From: Archaeoglobi archaeon
Lineage (GTDB): Archaea > Halobacteriota > Archaeoglobi > Archaeoglobales > Archaeoglobaceae
NCBI GenBank assembly: GCA_029259335.1
Contig: JAPDIY010000004.1
Coordinates: forward strand, 1-32,053
Direction: 5' to 3'
DNA length: 32,053 bases
The notes under the pieces are model-generated. The model saw only the letters and a program-made list of their open reading frames with translations, did no database searches and had not been told where the DNA came from. Position numbers and translations under genes: made by a program. Positions 1 through 7,963 of the stretch are shown here, one piece after another (positions within the stretch are counted from its first letter, which is position 1; each line of letters starts with the position of its first letter).

Positions 1-250
1 CGATAATTCTTGTGTCGTTGTCTATTGGCTTTGGTTCCATTCCGAAGCGTTTTCTCAGGTTTACTATGGTAGTGATCTGCCCACGAAGGTTTATCACTCC
101 CTCTATGAACTCAGGAGCATTGGGGATTGCTGTTATCTCCTCTGCTCTGATTATCTCTTTAACCTGAGAAGTTTCAACTCCGTATCTCTCGTTGCCGAGG
201 TTGAAGATTACTACCTGCAGCGTTGAGCGGGCTGAATCCATACCCTTCAT
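1..250 (-). CDS. cheW: CheW chemotaxis coupling protein, partial (C-terminus lies beyond window start)
   Basis: Minus-strand translation MKGMDSARSTLQVVIFNLGNERYGVETSQVKEIIRAEEITAIPNAPEFIEGVINLRGQITTIVNLRKRFGMEPKPIDNDTRII is nearly identical to the CheW at 3878-4354. Confidence 0.93.
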   Translation of the reverse strand, partial: MKGMDSARSTLQVVIFNLGNERYGVETSQVKEIIRAEEITAIPNAPEFIEGVINLRGQITTIVNLRKRFGMEPKPIDNDTRII

Positions 251-261
251 ACTCCCTACGG

Positions 262-1650
262 TTATATCCTGAAATTATCGTCAATTATCCTAATTGTCCG
301 CTCAGCAGAGCTTGCAGTCTGCTCGACACTCGCGGTAATCTGCTGAACCGCTGCCGTCTGCTCCTCTATCGCAGCGGAAGTCTCTTCTGCTGACGCTGCC
401 GATTCTTCGGCTGTCGAAGCGACTTCATCAACATTCCTTGCAATCTGTTCAACCCTCTTTAATCCCTCATCAGCCTGCCTGACGATTTCGTCCAGTTTTT
501 CTCCAACTTCTCTGATCATCCTCCCGATTTCAGTGTTCCTCTGCAAGGCTGACAGCACTTCCTTTGAACCCACTTCAGACTGCTCGTAAGCACGCTGCGT
601 AGCATCAGTTACCTTCTGAGTTTCAGAAAGAACCGTCATCACAATCTCGTTTATCTCCTCGGTACTCTTCCTGCTCTCTTCAGCAAGCTTTCTAACTTCA
701 TCTGCAACGACAGCAAAACCTCTTCCGTGCTCTCCTGCTCTCGCAGCCTCAATGGCTGCGTTTAATGCGAGGAGGTTTGTCTGATCTGCTATGGACTTGA
801 TTTTTTCCGAAACCTTGTCTATATTCTTAACTGCCGCATCAAGCTCCTTCACGATCTCAGCTACACCATTCACTTCCTTCACAATCTCCTCTATATTCTG
901 TTGTGCTCTCCTGCCCTCCTCCTCCGCAAGTTGCGCATTTTCAACGGCTTTCCTTGCGAATTCTGCAGAAGTTTTAGCCTCATCGGTAAGTTTTCTGATG
1001 TTTTCTACCACGTTCTTCGCTTCTGCTGCGGTCTCGTTTGCAATGCGGGAAAGATTCGCTGCTCCCTGAGCCATTTGCTGCGACGCTGCACTTATCTGCT
1101 CCATACCAGCGTTTATCTGGCTCACCGCTTCCTTAATCTCCTTCATCCCAGTCGTGTTTTCCTCTCCAATACGCTTCATTTCGACAACAAATCCTTGCAT
1201 ACTTTCTCCGAGTTCATCAAGTGCCCTGGAAAATGCCGCAAATTCGCCTTCCATTCTTACATCCGCTCCCACCCTCCTCGTCAAGTCCCCTGCAGCATAG
1301 CTCTTTACAATCTCTATACCCTCCCTTATCGGCACAACAATTGCATCTATCAACCTATTTACATTCTCCACAAGCTTTGCGTAGTCCCCATAAGCCGCAA
1401 CGCTCGCTTTAACATTCAGATTGCCCTTCGCAGCCTCGTCGGCAACTCTGAGGATTTCTGCAAACAGCGCCCTCATATCGTCGACAAAGGAGTTGAACTC
1501 CTCGAACATCGCTGCAACGTCTCCGCTGTACTTCTCCACCGGAAGTTTTACGCTGAAATCTCCCCTTTTCAGCCTCGATATTGCGCTGGCGAACTCCTTA
1601 AGTACTTCACCACTCATACCGAATTCCGAACTCCCAACCACACTGCTCAT
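262..1650 (-). CDS. Soluble methyl-accepting chemotaxis protein with HAMP-like repeats
   Basis: Conserved signalling hairpin [41 protein letters not shown]-terminus has repeated HAMP-like segments ([32 protein letters not shown]) and no evident TM segment. Confidence 0.95.
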   Translation of the reverse strand: MSSVVGSSEFGMSGEVLKEFASAISRLKRGDFSVKLPVEKYSGDVAAMFEEFNSFVDDMRALFAEILRVADEAAKGNLNVKASVAAYGDYAKLVENVNRLIDAIVVPIREGIEIVKSYAAGDLTRRVGADVRMEGEFAAFSRALDELGESMQGFVVEMKRIGEENTTGMKEIKEAVSQINAGMEQISAASQQMAQGAANLSRIANETAAEAKNVVENIRKLTDEAKTSAEFARKAVENAQLAEEEGRRAQQNIEEIVKEVNGVAEIVKELDAAVKNIDKVSEKIKSIADQTNLLALNAAIEAARAGEHGRGFAVVADEVRKLAEESRKSTEEINEIVMTVLSETQKVTDATQRAYEQSEVGSKEVLSALQRNTEIGRMIREVGEKLDEIVRQADEGLKRVEQIARNVDEVASTAEESAASAEETSAAIEEQTAAVQQITASVEQTASSAERTIRIIDDNFRI

Positions 1651-1870
1651 AAGAAGAAGTGTAAAACAACAAGTATAAAATTTTCGTGTAACAATATAAT
1701 TTCAGTAAAAAATTTCAGTGTAAAAGTGACGAAATGTAATTTCAGGGTTACAATTTTGCATGTTCTACAGCGTATCTCACTTTAGTATTCTCCATTCGAT
1801 TTCATATTTTATGAAAAAAACTTATCTTGTAAGACGACTAATATTCATCCCCAAGCTGGAGGTGCGAGAA

Positions 1871-2155
1871 GTGCTTGATGTCGAGTTGCATGATAACAGA
1901 TACAGAAGAAGAACGGAGATCCTGAAGATACTGGCAAGAAGTGGTGTCGGTGACATACTCTCCAGCCTTGAAGCCAGCCCTCGTAAATTCTCCCAACTGA
2001 TGTTTGAGACGAAGCTGAACCCGGGAATGCTCAGCAGACACTTAAAAACACTGACAGAGCACTCCATTATAGAGAAAAACTCCGATATCTACGAGCTGAC
2101 TGAAAAAGGCCGCATACTTTTCGAGATTCTTAAAAAAATAAATAAAATATTTTAA
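1871..2155 (+). CDS. Small winged-helix (HTH) transcriptional regulator; start uncertain (1811 ATG or 1871 GTG)
   Basis: RRTEILKILARSGVGDILSSL...FSQLMFETKLNPGMLSRHLKTLTEHSIIEKNSDIYELTEKGRILFEIL resembles archaeal wHTH. GGAGGTG at 1858-1864 is well spaced for GTG 1871. Paralogous to 5676-5978. Confidence 0.8.
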   Translation: MLDVELHDNRYRRRTEILKILARSGVGDILSSLEASPRKFSQLMFETKLNPGMLSRHLKTLTEHSIIEKNSDIYELTEKGRILFEILKKINKIF

Positions 2156-2195
2156 TTTATTTTTACAATATCTACCTATACAATTCACAAAGGAG

Positions 2196-2209
2196 TTTCA
2201 TTTTTGAAA
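2196..2209. promoter_or_regulatory. TTTCA-TTTT-TGAAA palindrome upstream of CheW-PAS fusion gene; candidate operator
   Basis: Read directly. A TATA-like AAATTATACT follows at 2241-2250. Confidence 0.55.
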
Positions 2210-2293
2210 TTTTCGAATAGTATTGTATCTCCAAGCAAAAAAATTATACTGTCTGAATCCTACAGTATACACCTCCAGAGAAGGGCGCGGAGT

Positions 2294-3856
2294 GTGAATA
2301 CCGTGACCGAAGTATTGATCTTCAATCTTAACGGCACAAAATGTGGGATTGAGGTACCTCAAATTAAAGAAATTATCAGGACTGAAAGAATAACGGTGAT
2401 TCCTAACACCCCGGATTTCATTGAAGGTGTAATCAATCTTAGAGGCCAAATAATCACAATAATCAATCTCAGGAAACGCCTTGGAATGGAGGCGAAAGGC
2501 ACTGACAGCAGTACATATACTGTAATTCTGGAGGGAAAATGGGGGACTGTGGGTTTGATCGTTGATGACGTTAGCGAAGTAGCGGAGATACCAGCAGAGG
2601 ATGTAACCGCTATACCAAGCATAGAACGTGAAAAGTTCTTCAAAGGTGTCGGGAAACTTCCTGATGAATCGCTGGTTCTCCTCATAGATCCAGAAAAAAT
2701 TTTGCATACCTGCTCACTTGATGCTTCCACAATTCTTAACCTACTGCATGATCCGATAATAATTCACGACGGTAAAAAAATTCTATTCGCCAATCAGAAA
2801 GCATTGGATTATTTCAGATCAGAAGAAGTAAGCGACATCATCGAACTCATTCATCCTGACTACCGACATTCGGCAAGAAACCGGATTGAAAGAGCGTTGA
2901 GGGGTGAGAATGTTGAGCCAGCTGAAGAGCTATTTGTCATGCCGGAAGGAAAGAAAATCTGGTTTGAGGTCAGTCACAACCCGATTCCCGGAGAGAACAT
3001 CATTATTACGAGTGTCTTTAGAGATGTCACCGACAAAAAACTGGTAGAACAAAAAAATACAGTCGATGTGATCGGAGTTGTGAATAGAAACGGAGCATTT
3101 GTATACGCTAATCCACAGATAACTGAGAGTCTCGGGGTTAGTCCAGTTGGAAAATTTCTTTCCGATGTACTTCCCTCAGATACTTCCAAACACGCGCTGC
3201 AGTCTATAAGAAATGCTATAAATGGAAACAAAATCGTTGTTTCCCAAGATGGTAACGAAGGGCGCTTTATCAAATACTACATTCCGCTTAACTCTGCAGA
3301 CGAAAAACATTGTCTAATTCTGTCTCAGGAGAAAACAGATTTCGTAAAACAGAGAATGCTACTCAGAAAGGCAATAGAATTAAATGAGATGATGGCAAAA
3401 GCAAAAAACCGAGAAGAACTGGTAAGAAAAACGGAAGAAATTCTTGCAAACTATAAGACGAGAATTTCCGATCATCCTGAAGACTTAAGTTTCGCCATAA
3501 ACCACAATGGCAGGAGATACGGTCACTTAAACGTAAAATCGGATCTGGATGATGACGAGAAGTATATGTTCAGGATACTTGTAAAAAACCTAGGGTTTGC
3601 GTTAAAATCTATTGAATATAAGGAAGAAAAGGAAAAACTGCTTGAAAAACTCTCGGAGAATATAGAAGTCATAGCATATCTCGTCGACAGGATAAGAAAC
3701 CCGCTTGCAGCAATAATGGGCTATGCTGAGTTCATCGAGAATAAAGAGTTGAAGCAAAAAATAGTTAGTCAGGTTGAGAGAGTTGTCGATATTATTTCCA
3801 AGCTTGATGTTGCTTGGATAAACTCAGAGGAGGTTTTGGAAAAAATTACAAATTAG
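2294..3856 (+). CDS. CheW - PAS - PAS - GAF-like - DHp-like (His replaced by Asp) fusion protein, no HATPase domain
   Basis: N-terminus TEVLIFNLNGTKCGIEVPQIKEIIRTERITVIPNTPDFIEGVINLRGQIITIINLRKRLGM is CheW; two PAS-like segments follow; C-terminus AYLVDRIRNPLAAIMGYAEFIENKEL...; ends at ITN* without N/G boxes. The listed ORF begins at TTG 2204; GTG 2294 or 2303 is more likely. Confidence 0.85.
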   Translation: MNTVTEVLIFNLNGTKCGIEVPQIKEIIRTERITVIPNTPDFIEGVINLRGQIITIINLRKRLGMEAKGTDSSTYTVILEGKWGTVGLIVDDVSEVAEIPAEDVTAIPSIEREKFFKGVGKLPDESLVLLIDPEKILHTCSLDASTILNLLHDPIIIHDGKKILFANQKALDYFRSEEVSDIIELIHPDYRHSARNRIERALRGENVEPAEELFVMPEGKKIWFEVSHNPIPGENIIITSVFRDVTDKKLVEQKNTVDVIGVVNRNGAFVYANPQITESLGVSPVGKFLSDVLPSDTSKHALQSIRNAINGNKIVVSQDGNEGRFIKYYIPLNSADEKHCLILSQEKTDFVKQRMLLRKAIELNEMMAKAKNREELVRKTEEILANYKTRISDHPEDLSFAINHNGRRYGHLNVKSDLDDDEKYMFRILVKNLGFALKSIEYKEEKEKLLEKLSENIEVIAYLVDRIRNPLAAIMGYAEFIENKELKQKIVSQVERVVDIISKLDVAWINSEEVLEKITN

Positions 3857-3877
3857 CGAAATCTGCAAATGATTGGG

Positions 3878-4354
3878 TCACGAAACTGCTGGCAACTCTT
3901 CCTCGCTCAGCACCTTCTCCAGGTCAATCAAAATCAGCAGGCCATCTGGCAGTTTTCCCACGCCTTTAAGGAACTTTGATTCTGTTCTTGAGGTTATTAT
4001 ACTCGGAAGCTCATCGATGTTTTCCTTCGAGAGGTACTTCACCTCCGTTACGGTGTCAACCATCATCCCTATGGTGTTTCCTTCGTTCTCAAACACGATA
4101 ATTCTCGTGTCGTTGTCTATTGGCTTTGGTTCCATTCCGAATCGCTTTCTCAGGTTTATTATTGTTGTAATTTGCCCACGGAGGTTTATCACTCCCTCTA
4201 TGAACTCAGGAGCATTGGGGATTGCTGTTATCTCCTCTGCTCTGATTATCTCTTTGACCTGAGAAGTTTCAACTCCGTATCTCTCGTTGCCGAGGTTGAA
4301 GATTACAACCTGTATCGTGGAGTTCTGAGAGTCCATCTGGAACATTAGCATCAC
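3878..4354 (-). CDS. cheW: CheW chemotaxis coupling protein
   Basis: STIQVVIFNLGNERYGVETSQVKEIIRAEEITAIPNAPEFIEGVINLRGQITTIINLRKRFG, canonical CheW. Confidence 0.96.
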   Translation of the reverse strand: MMLMFQMDSQNSTIQVVIFNLGNERYGVETSQVKEIIRAEEITAIPNAPEFIEGVINLRGQITTIINLRKRFGMEPKPIDNDTRIIVFENEGNTIGMMVDTVTEVKYLSKENIDELPSIITSRTESKFLKGVGKLPDGLLILIDLEKVLSEEELPAVS

Positions 4355-4362
4355 CTAAAAAA

Positions 4363-5478
4363 TTAAGTGAGGTTTCTGAATCTCTTCATCAGAGCTTCCA
4401 TGTTCTCCTGCGCCAGCTGCAGCAGCCTCTCAGAGCCGTTTGCTATCTGCTGGACTGCTGCTGTCTGCTCCTCTATTGCCGCAGATGATTCCTCACTTGC
4501 GGCAGCAGACTCTTCAGCAGTCGAGGCGACTTCCTCAATGTTCTTCACGAGAACCTCAAGTTTCTCGACACCTCTCTGAGACTCCGCAGCAACCTCACTG
4601 AGCATTTTGTCTATTTCATCCACCATCTTCCCGATCTCTTCCGCCATTTTCAGTGCCTCGTTAATCCTCTCTCCACCCTCATTGGACTCAGTCTTCGCTT
4701 TTCTCACAGCCTCTATAACTCTGTGAGTTGCTTCTGTGACGCTGGCAACTATCTGGGCAATTTCCTCCGTGCTCTTTCTGCTTTCTTCAGCAAGCTTTCT
4801 AACTTCATCTGCAACGACAGCAAAACCTCTTCCGTGCTCTCCTGCTCTCGCAGCCTCAATGGCTGCGTTTAATGCGAGGAGGTTCGTCTGATCAGCTATG
4901 GACTTGATTCTCTCAGTTACCTTTCCAATGTTCTTGACCGTTTCATTCAACTCCTCTACAATCTGCCCTGCAACATCAATCTCGTTCATCAGCTCCTGAA
5001 GTTTGTTAATCGCCACCTCTCCACTCTCTCTCGACCTATTCGCATACTCCATTGCATTGTTTGCGTACTTGCTGGACTCAGCTATATCTTGGTTCAGCTT
5101 CTCAAACAGATCCATTGTCTCCTTGATCAGAGCATGAGAGTTATTTGCCAGTCTCGACAGATTTTCAGCTCCAGTTGCTATTTGCTGAGATGCTGAGCTT
5201 ATCTGCTGCATTCCAGCATTTAGCTGACTTATTGCCTCCATATTTTCCTTAGCCATCTCCTCAGTTTCTTTCATAGCCTCTGCTACCTCACCGAAAAGTG
5301 TGCCGAGTTCCTCTGCAAGAGTGTTTATAAGCTCGAAAATTCTGCCATACTCGGCATCCTCGACTCTCTCAAGTCTAACACTCCAGTTCCCAGACAAAAG
5401 TTCCTTAAGTGCGTACTCCACCTGCTGCAGATACTGACTCTGCATCCTGTGCTCAACTTCAACAACTTCTGAACTCAT
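4363..5478 (-). CDS. Soluble methyl-accepting chemotaxis protein (short HAMP-like N-terminus)
   Basis: [41 protein letters not shown]-like, then conserved MCP hairpin [40 protein letters not shown]; no TM. Confidence 0.95.
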   Translation of the reverse strand: MSSEVVEVEHRMQSQYLQQVEYALKELLSGNWSVRLERVEDAEYGRIFELINTLAEELGTLFGEVAEAMKETEEMAKENMEAISQLNAGMQQISSASQQIATGAENLSRLANNSHALIKETMDLFEKLNQDIAESSKYANNAMEYANRSRESGEVAINKLQELMNEIDVAGQIVEELNETVKNIGKVTERIKSIADQTNLLALNAAIEAARAGEHGRGFAVVADEVRKLAEESRKSTEEIAQIVASVTEATHRVIEAVRKAKTESNEGGERINEALKMAEEIGKMVDEIDKMLSEVAAESQRGVEKLEVLVKNIEEVASTAEESAAASEESSAAIEEQTAAVQQIANGSERLLQLAQENMEALMKRFRNLT

Positions 5479-5538
5479 GTAGCTCCACCCCCCCCGACTT
5501 TTTGAACAAGATTTCGATTGTAGATTACTTTCTTGAAA

Positions 5539-5557
5539 CTAATATATAATATATTCC
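5539..5557 (-). promoter_or_regulatory. Candidate TATA box for the mcp at 4363-5478
   Basis: AT-rich ATATATTATATATT on the minus strand between the palindrome at 5568-5587 and the mcp start. Confidence 0.5.
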
Positions 5558-5567
5558 TTCATAAAAG

Positions 5568-5587
5568 AAATTTCATTTTTGAAATTT
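5568..5587. promoter_or_regulatory. 20-bp perfect palindrome AAATTTCA-TTTT-TGAAATTT upstream of mcp; candidate operator
   Basis: Read directly; 8-bp perfect arms. 5571-5588 is identical over 18 nt to 2196-2213. Confidence 0.6.
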
Positions 5588-5675
5588 TTAACAAGTAAAT
5601 ATTATAAAGCGAAAAACCATCGAATAAGTATCCAAGACAGATCAAATGTAAGAAAGGTTGGAAGAAACCAGCCAA

Positions 5676-5978
5676 TCAAAGCGCATTCACGACTTCCAGT
5701 AAAATACGGAGTACCTGCTCACCTTTTGAAGTTAAAATGTACTTCCCCCCATTTTTGCTGACTATGCTGTGGGTTATAAGAACTTTTAGCAGTTTATTCA
5801 GAACGCTCGGACTCAGCTTAGATCCAAACATTATTTCCGTAAATCCTGCAGGATTTCTACTTAAAACTACCAGAATTTTAAGCGACCCGGGATGTGTTAC
5901 GGCTTTATAAGCTTCCAGCTTCCCGTCAATGTCCTCTATACTGAACATAACTTTCCTAGTAAGTCGATTAAGGTACAT
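5676..5978 (-). CDS. Small winged-helix transcriptional regulator (paralogue of 1871-2155); start may be 5948
   Basis: FTEIMFGSKLSPSVLNKLLKVLITHSIVSKNGGKYILTSKGEQVLRIL aligns with FSQLMFETKLNPGMLSRHLKTLTEHSIIEKNSDIYELTEKGRILFEIL. Confidence 0.8.
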   Translation of the reverse strand: MYLNRLTRKVMFSIEDIDGKLEAYKAVTHPGSLKILVVLSRNPAGFTEIMFGSKLSPSVLNKLLKVLITHSIVSKNGGKYILTSKGEQVLRILLEVVNAL

Positions 5979-6020
5979 ATTAATCTTACGGTTCGATAAT
6001 ACTCATCGTAATACATTTTG

Positions 6021-6034
6021 TTTCAAAAATGTAA
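6021..6034. promoter_or_regulatory. TTTCA-AAAA-TGtAA variant of the palindrome, between divergent wHTH and vapB genes
   Basis: 13/14 match to the reverse complement (TTTCAAAAATGAAA) of the sites at 2196 and 5571. Confidence 0.45.
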
Positions 6035-6086
6035 TTCAAAACAAAAAGACCAAACATTTATTAAAATTGGAGAAAATAAGTTAAAT

Positions 6087-6275
6087 ATGGAAAAAGAGAG
6101 GAAGGATGTAATAGTCTCTTTTAGGATTCCCGAATATCTTAAGTCGGAAATGGAGAAGATAGATATTAACTGGAGCGAGTTCCTTCGGGAGAAAGTGGAG
6201 GAGAAAATAAAGCTCGAAAGAATGAAAAACGTATGGTCGGAAATAGAAGCTATAAGAGACCTGATTCAGCGGTGA
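6087..6275 (+). CDS. vapB: VapB-type antitoxin (ribbon-helix-helix-like), start ATG 6087
   Basis: MEKERKDVIVSFRIPEYLKSEMEKIDINWSEFLREKVEEKIKLERMKNVWSEIEAIRDLIQR; overlaps the PIN gene by TGATG. Confidence 0.85.
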   Translation: MEKERKDVIVSFRIPEYLKSEMEKIDINWSEFLREKVEEKIKLERMKNVWSEIEAIRDLIQR

Positions 6276-6697
6276 TGGGTGTGATAGCCGATGCGTCGGT
6301 TGTCTACGAATTACTTTTCGGTAAGCAAAACGGTGAATACCAAAAGCTCAAAGAGATGATCACTGATGGAAAAATAACGCTGAGAATTCCCGATACAGTC
6401 AGATACGAAATTTTCGAGACTATTATAAAGAAGAGGGTCGAGCCGAAATACCTTCAACGATTACTTTCTCTTATCACCCAATTCTTGGAATGTGTAACTG
6501 TTGAGATGAATGTCGACCAGCTTTCAAAAGCTGCTGAGCTGTGTAAAAAGCTGGAAGTAAACCTGTCGTCTGCAGCGTGCCTGATCCTCGCAACCACATT
6601 CGGTGAGTTATACGTTACAGCCGATACCTCAGTCGCGGATAAGCTAAAAAAGAATGGATATCCTGTCCTCCACATTAAGGAGCTCTTCTCTATTTAG
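6275..6697 (+). CDS. vapC: VapC-type PIN-domain ribonuclease toxin
   Basis: MGVIADASVVYELLFG...RYEIFETI...YVTADTSVADKL keeps PIN acidic residues; start codon overlaps the vapB stop. Confidence 0.9.
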   Translation: MGVIADASVVYELLFGKQNGEYQKLKEMITDGKITLRIPDTVRYEIFETIIKKRVEPKYLQRLLSLITQFLECVTVEMNVDQLSKAAELCKKLEVNLSSAACLILATTFGELYVTADTSVADKLKKNGYPVLHIKELFSI

Positions 6698-7496
6698 TTT
6701 TCTGGTAAATTTTTTCTCTCAGGTTTATGCACTCAAATTTACCCTTAAATCCGGCCGGAAGCGTTTCGCTTTTACCTATTATCAAATACCCCCCATCAAC
6801 AAGAGCATTGTAAAAGTCATTAACAACCTTTGTTTTCTGCTGTTCGCTAAAATATATCATGACGTTCCTGCAGAAAACACAGTCCAGATATCTCGAAACC
6901 GGTTCCTCTGTCGTTAGATCGTGCTTTTTGAATCTAACATACTTCTTCAAAAACTTCTTCACCCTGTATCCGTCATCTTCCTTCTCGAAATACTTGTTGA
7001 TGAGCATCTTATTCAGATTCTTAAGCTGAGTAGGTCTGTAGAATCCCTCTTTCGCCATTTCGAGGCAGGCATCGTCGATATCGGTAGCGTAGATGGATAC
7101 AAGCCATCCCTCACCCAAGGCTTCGAGGGCGCATATGGCTATACTGTACGGCTCTTCACCACACGAGCATCCGGCACTCCAGAAACGAACGATATTGCTC
7201 CTGACCTTCTCCTTCCTTTTTGCTATATCTGGCAACACTACCTTCATAAAGAACTCGAACGGCGTTCTATCTCTCATGAACTCCGTAACGTTTATAGTAA
7301 TTGTGTTAATCAACTTGTGAATTTCCTCATTTCCGTTGTTTTTCAGCAGTCTCAAGTACTCTCCGTAATCGCTTATTCCAAGCATTTTCATCCTAAGCTC
7401 AATCCGCCTTCTTAGATAACTCTCCCTGTACTGCCGAAGGTTTATTCCAGACTCTCTGCTAACGTAATCTACAAGAGTTTTAAACGCTAAATCCAC
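6690..7496 (-). CDS. cheR: CheR protein-glutamate methyltransferase
   Basis: RFWSAGCSCGEEPYSIAICALEALGE..., VFCRNVMIYFSEQQKTKVV, GGYLIIGKSETLP are CheR signatures. Confidence 0.97.
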   Translation of the reverse strand: MDLAFKTLVDYVSRESGINLRQYRESYLRRRIELRMKMLGISDYGEYLRLLKNNGNEEIHKLINTITINVTEFMRDRTPFEFFMKVVLPDIAKRKEKVRSNIVRFWSAGCSCGEEPYSIAICALEALGEGWLVSIYATDIDDACLEMAKEGFYRPTQLKNLNKMLINKYFEKEDDGYRVKKFLKKYVRFKKHDLTTEEPVSRYLDCVFCRNVMIYFSEQQKTKVVNDFYNALVDGGYLIIGKSETLPAGFKGKFECINLREKIYQKTK

Positions 7497-7963
7497 AATT
7501 CACCACCCTTGCTGTACTTTACAAGCATTCTTCCATCGTTTGTGAAGAAATAAACAGTTCTCCCCTGATTTCCACCTATGTCTTCCGACACGAGCCTTAT
7601 CCCGTAGTCCTTCAATACTAACTTTACAGCCTCTGCATTCCTGTCCCCTATTTTTAACATATCCATCGTCATGTGCTTGAATATCTGCGCCCCTCCAGCC
7701 ATCTTTGCAATAACCCTCTTTCTGTCACTCCCGAGTCTTTCCATTGCCTCCATCATCATCTCCACAGCATGATCGGCGTATTTGGCACTCCTCTTCGTGC
7801 CGTTATTGGATTGCGGAAGCATGACATGGGCTAAGCCGCCAACTTTGATTACTGGATCGTAGAGAGCGATGCCTATGCACGAGCCAAGGCCAATTGTTTT
7901 CAGAACTGCACCCTTCGCTACTCTGAACTCGCCGACACCCACCAGTATCTCGTTGCTCATCAT
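7487..7963 (-). CDS. cheD: CheD receptor deamidase
   Basis: LKTIGLGSCIGIALYDPVIKVGGLAHVMLP with catalytic Cys/His; KMAGGAQIF. Confidence 0.97.
   Translation of the reverse strand: MMSNEILVGVGEFRVAKGAVLKTIGLGSCIGIALYDPVIKVGGLAHVMLPQSNNGTKRSAKYADHAVEMMMEAMERLGSDRKRVIAKMAGGAQIFKHMTMDMLKIGDRNAEAVKLVLKDYGIRLVSEDIGGNQGRTVYFFTNDGRMLVKYSKGGELWI

Noticed and set aside
791-1785. Plus-strand ORFs (92, 294, 63, 85 aa) over the first mcp
   Set aside because: Antisense to a strongly supported MCP; compositions are Ser/Leu-rich antisense artefacts.
2198-2730. Minus-strand ORFs of 169 and 123 aa over the CheW-PAS fusion
   Set aside because: Opposite strand of a clear CheW domain; no recognisable domain.
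3873-4262. Plus-strand 129-aa ORF
   Set aside because: Antisense of cheW; a similar antisense ORF appears over the other cheW (12571-13152), explained by coding-strand conservation.
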